Shown in pieces: positions 22,192-24,535 of a stretch of DNA of 24,535 bases. The notes below the pieces were generated by a model. That model ran no database searches. It was not told the DNA's origin and saw nothing but the letters and a program-made list of their open reading frames with translations. Source of the stretch: DAOVQB01 sp023128935. GTDB taxonomy: Bacteria; Eisenbacteria; RBG-16-71-46; CAIMUX01; WJJG01. Positions within the stretch are counted from its first letter, which is position 1. Every line of letters starts with the position of its first letter. The translations under genes and the position numbers were made by a program. The stretch covers positions 1-24,535 of the forward strand of contig DAOVQB010000048.1 of NCBI GenBank assembly GCA_030628905.1, written 5' to 3'.

Positions 22192-23561
22192 AGAAGCCCA
22201 TACTTCTCCAGTTTGTAATAGAGCGAACTGGCCTTGATCCCCAGCAGGCGCGCGGCCTCGGTCTTGACACCTCCGGCTCGCTCCATCGCACGCTCGATAA
22301 GCCCTCTCTCGAAAATGCCGAGCGCTTCATTGAGCGCAGGAAGACCGGCAGGCAGCGGTATGCCGGAAGATGGGCGCGTTCGAAGGAAGGCCAGATCCGA
22401 CTCGTGCACGCACCCGCCCTCGCACAGGACAATGGCCCGTTCTAGTGCGTTCTCCAGCTCTCGGACATTGCCAGGCCACCCATAGTGAGCGAGCACCGAG
22501 AAAGCCTCTTTCGAAAGCGTTACAGGTTCGCGCTGCATCTCCGCGCACAACTTGGCCAGGAAGTGTTCCGCCAGCAGCGGTATGTCATCGGCGCGCTCTC
22601 GCAGAGTGGGCAGGTGGATGGGGATGACATAGAGGCGGTAGAAAAGATCCTCGCGGAAGCGGCCATTCTTCACTTCAGCATCGAGATCACGGTTCGTTGC
22701 CGCTAGCACCCGGGTGTTCACTCGCATGGTCTCCTCACCCCCCACCCGTTCGAATTCCCGTTCTTGAAGTACACGCAGCAGCTTCACCTGAATCACTGGG
22801 CTAAGGTCAGCGATCTCATCCAGGAACAGCGCGCCTCCGTCCGCCAGTTCAAAGCGCCCGCGGCGCTGGCGGACCGCCCCCGTAAAAGCCCCACGCTCGT
22901 GACCGAAGAGTTCGCTTTCCAGCACCCCCTCAGCGAGCGCAGCGCAATGGACACGGATGAACGGGCCGTCCCGCCTGGGCCCACGCATGTGGATCGCCCG
23001 CGCAACGAGCTCCTTCCCCGTACCGCTATCGCCCGTGATCAGGACCGAACTGTTCGATTGTGCAACCTTCTCTATGGTCGCGTAGACCTGCTGCATCAAG
23101 TGTGACCGGCCGATAATCTGGCCTTCATTGAAGCTCTCCCCTACCTCCCGTTCTAGGTACCGCCGGCGTTCCCGCTCCTTTAGAAGCGCTGAGCGGTCCG
23201 CACGCACCTGCAGCGCCTGGGCCACCTTGGCGGCAAGGTGATCCATGCGGATCGGCTTGGTCAGGAAGTCGAACGCTCCCGCCTGCATCGCCTCAACCGC
23301 CGTCTCTACGCTGCCGTAGGCCGTGAGCACGACAACTTCCATGAATGGGTCACGGCCCTTGAGATCCCTGAGCAGATCCAGGCCGCTGCGGCCGGGAAGA
23401 CGCAGATCCGTCAGCACCAACTCAGGTGTGTTGTATTCAACCTGTGCAATTGCTTCCTCAACGCTAGCGGCCGTCTGGACATGGTGGCGCTCGCCCTCGA
23501 GGACCTCCACGATGGCCTCCTGCAGCGCCTTATTGTCCTCGACCACCAATATGCGACCCAT
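22188..23561 (-). CDS. NtrC-family sigma-54-dependent response regulator
   Basis: 457 aa, three complete domains. The receiver (1-120) has acidic Asp9, phospho-acceptor Asp52, Thr80 and Lys102. The AAA+ domain (about 148-385) has Walker A GDSGTGKE (177-184), the sigma-54-contacting GAFTGA loop (224-229), Walker B GGALFLDEIAD (242-252) and the arginine-finger segment RFREDLFYRL. A Fis-type helix-turn-helix ends the protein (KTEAARLLGIKASSLYYKLEKYG). The ATG at 23561 has GGAGG upstream and gives the family N-terminus; a longer frame to 23606 is not needed. It follows the kinase by 51 bases and overlaps the coiled-coil gene by four. The target genes are not known; no convincing -24/-12 promoter was found in the window. 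Confidence 0.97.
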   Translation of the reverse strand: MGRILVVEDNKALQEAIVEVLEGERHHVQTAASVEEAIAQVEYNTPELVLTDLRLPGRSGLDLLRDLKGRDPFMEVVVLTAYGSVETAVEAMQAGAFDFLTKPIRMDHLAAKVAQALQVRADRSALLKERERRRYLEREVGESFNEGQIIGRSHLMQQVYATIEKVAQSNSSVLITGDSGTGKELVARAIHMRGPRRDGPFIRVHCAALAEGVLESELFGHERGAFTGAVRQRRGRFELADGGALFLDEIADLSPVIQVKLLRVLQEREFERVGGEETMRVNTRVLAATNRDLDAEVKNGRFREDLFYRLYVIPIHLPTLRERADDIPLLAEHFLAKLCAEMQREPVTLSKEAFSVLAHYGWPGNVRELENALERAIVLCEGGCVHESDLAFLRTRPSSGIPLPAGLPALNEALGIFERGLIERAMERAGGVKTEAARLLGIKASSLYYKLEKYGLL

Positions 23562-23612
23562 GCTGCCTCCAATGAAACAAGGCTCGTCAACTCTCGGCCC
23601 CGGCATTTGCTG

Positions 23613-24535
23613 TTAGGATGTGGATTCCTCAAGATCATCATGGAAGCCCAAACGAAAGGAGGCGCCACCGAGCTTGCTGTCTGCGATCTCGATGTCTACC
23701 CCATTGAGATCGCACAGCCGCCGCACGATAGCCAGTCCCAGACCCGCACCCTCCGCCTTCCCGCTGTAGAAGGCTTCGAAGATCCTCTCTCGATCCTCCC
23801 GAGAAACCCCTGGTCCCGAATCCTCGATCCGGATCTCCAGGCCCTTTGCCATGTGCCGCGTGCTGGCCCACACATTGCCCTGTGTTCCAACCGCCTGCAT
23901 GGCGTTGCGCAGCAAATTCAGTGTAATTTGCCTTAGATGGTCTGGGTCGCAACTCACTACTGCGGAGCAGGTGTCGATTCGGCATTCCCCTTGCCACTGC
24001 AGCCCTTCCCTCGCGCTGCGTGCACTTTCCATCAGCACCGCTTCCACTTGGACTTGCTCGCGGTGGGGCCGCTCGGGCTTCGCGTAGTGCAAGAAATCGG
24101 ACACCACGCGTTCGAGCCGCAACCCCTCCTCCAGGATCCGCTGAGCCTTGCGCGCCAAGTCGTCCGGAAGACGTCCGTCACGGGCGAGCATCTCCGAAGA
24201 CAGGATCAATCCCCCCAGCGGGTTGCGAATCTCGTGTGCAACGCCCCCCAACATCGCGCGCAACTGGCGCTCCCGAATCCACACAGCTTTGCGCATCCGT
24301 TCCAGCGCCTCGGCCAGGATACCCAGCTCATCCTCGCCCAGCACAGGAACCGTTGACTCCAGGTCACCACGGCCGATCCGCCGGGCCGCATCGGCGAGCC
24401 GTTTTGTGCGGCGGGTAAGCCTTCTGGATAGCCACCACGCCACGGCCAAGACAAAGACCCACCCGACCGCACCCGCCGCCCAGAGGGTCCGGCGCATGTT
24501 GGTTATAGCACCCAATGATTGTGAGGGAGCCTCGA
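23613..24535 (-). CDS. Sensor histidine kinase, 5' end outside the window
   Basis: At least 307 residues are present; the frame stays open to the right edge, and the TTG at 24515 is not a convincing start, so the N-terminus lies outside. What remains is a transmembrane helix (WAAGAVGWVFVLAVAWWL), a HAMP linker (RRLTRRTKRLADAARRIGRGDLESTVPV), the phospho-acceptor H box (GGVAHEIRNPLGG), an N box (ITLNLLRNAMQAVG), G1 EDSGPGVS, an F box (IFEAFYSGK) and G2 GAGLGLAIV. The layout implies a first membrane helix and a periplasmic sensor in the missing part. It precedes its likely partner regulator by 51 bases and belongs to the NtrB/ZraS-like kinases. The signal sensed cannot be deduced. Confidence 0.95.
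   Translation of the reverse strand, partial: EAPSQSLGAITNMRRTLWAAGAVGWVFVLAVAWWLSRRLTRRTKRLADAARRIGRGDLESTVPVLGEDELGILAEALERMRKAVWIRERQLRAMLGGVAHEIRNPLGGLILSSEMLARDGRLPDDLARKAQRILEEGLRLERVVSDFLHYAKPERPHREQVQVEAVLMESARSAREGLQWQGECRIDTCSAVVSCDPDHLRQITLNLLRNAMQAVGTQGNVWASTRHMAKGLEIRIEDSGPGVSREDRERIFEAFYSGKAEGAGLGLAIVRRLCDLNGVDIEIADSKLGGASFRLGFHDDLEESTS

Overview
The window reads as a stretch of a GC-rich, Gram-negative (diderm) bacterial chromosome that is mostly housekeeping. Nearly every gene lies on the minus strand; only a YjbQ-family gene is on the plus strand. Diderm evidence: lapA/lapB homologues (control of lipopolysaccharide synthesis in Enterobacteria), several predicted lipoproteins, a SPOR-domain protein, a predicted outer-membrane barrel and a six-domain ribosomal protein S1. 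The phylum cannot be fixed from the sequence. A delta-proteobacterium-like lineage or an FCB-type candidate phylum would fit, but that is inference.

Layout from the left end (genes on the minus strand are transcribed right to left). (1) 16-128: a 7-bp tandem repeat and a tRNA-Val(GAC) with its own promoter. (2) 251-3483: rsfS, a PfkB-family sugar kinase, a conserved hypothetical gene and purM, closely packed, with a 16-bp triple tandem repeat just before purM. (3) 3611-6231: an M23 peptidase lipoprotein, a PAP2 phosphatase, a possible 35-codon ORF and a small lipoprotein, all envelope-related. (4) 6364-11746: lapA, lapB, a SPOR protein and mutS. The last three are linked by 4-nt stop/start overlaps, and a promoter is visible before lapA. 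(5) 12073-18163: scpA, scpB, an RsuA/RluB pseudouridine synthase, a cytidylate kinase-PlsC fusion and rpsA. There are promoters before scpA and rpsA and a strong hairpin after rpsA. (6) 18262-18690 (+): yjbQ. (7) 18744-19652: a putative lipoprotein with a PrcB-like C-terminus. (8) 19847-24535: a histidine kinase (5' end outside the window), a sigma-54 response regulator, a coiled-coil exported protein and a predicted barrel protein, with the last three joined by 4-nt overlaps.

How the genes fit together: blocks 4 and 5 preserve the cmk-rpsA-lapA-lapB order known from Enterobacteria, but without ihfB, and add chromosome condensation (scpAB) at the front and mismatch repair (mutS) at the end. 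The least explained part is block 8, where a two-component system is translationally coupled to two uncharacterised envelope proteins that may be its sensing accessory or its output. I saw no CRISPR array, transposase, integrase, phage gene or obvious defence island.
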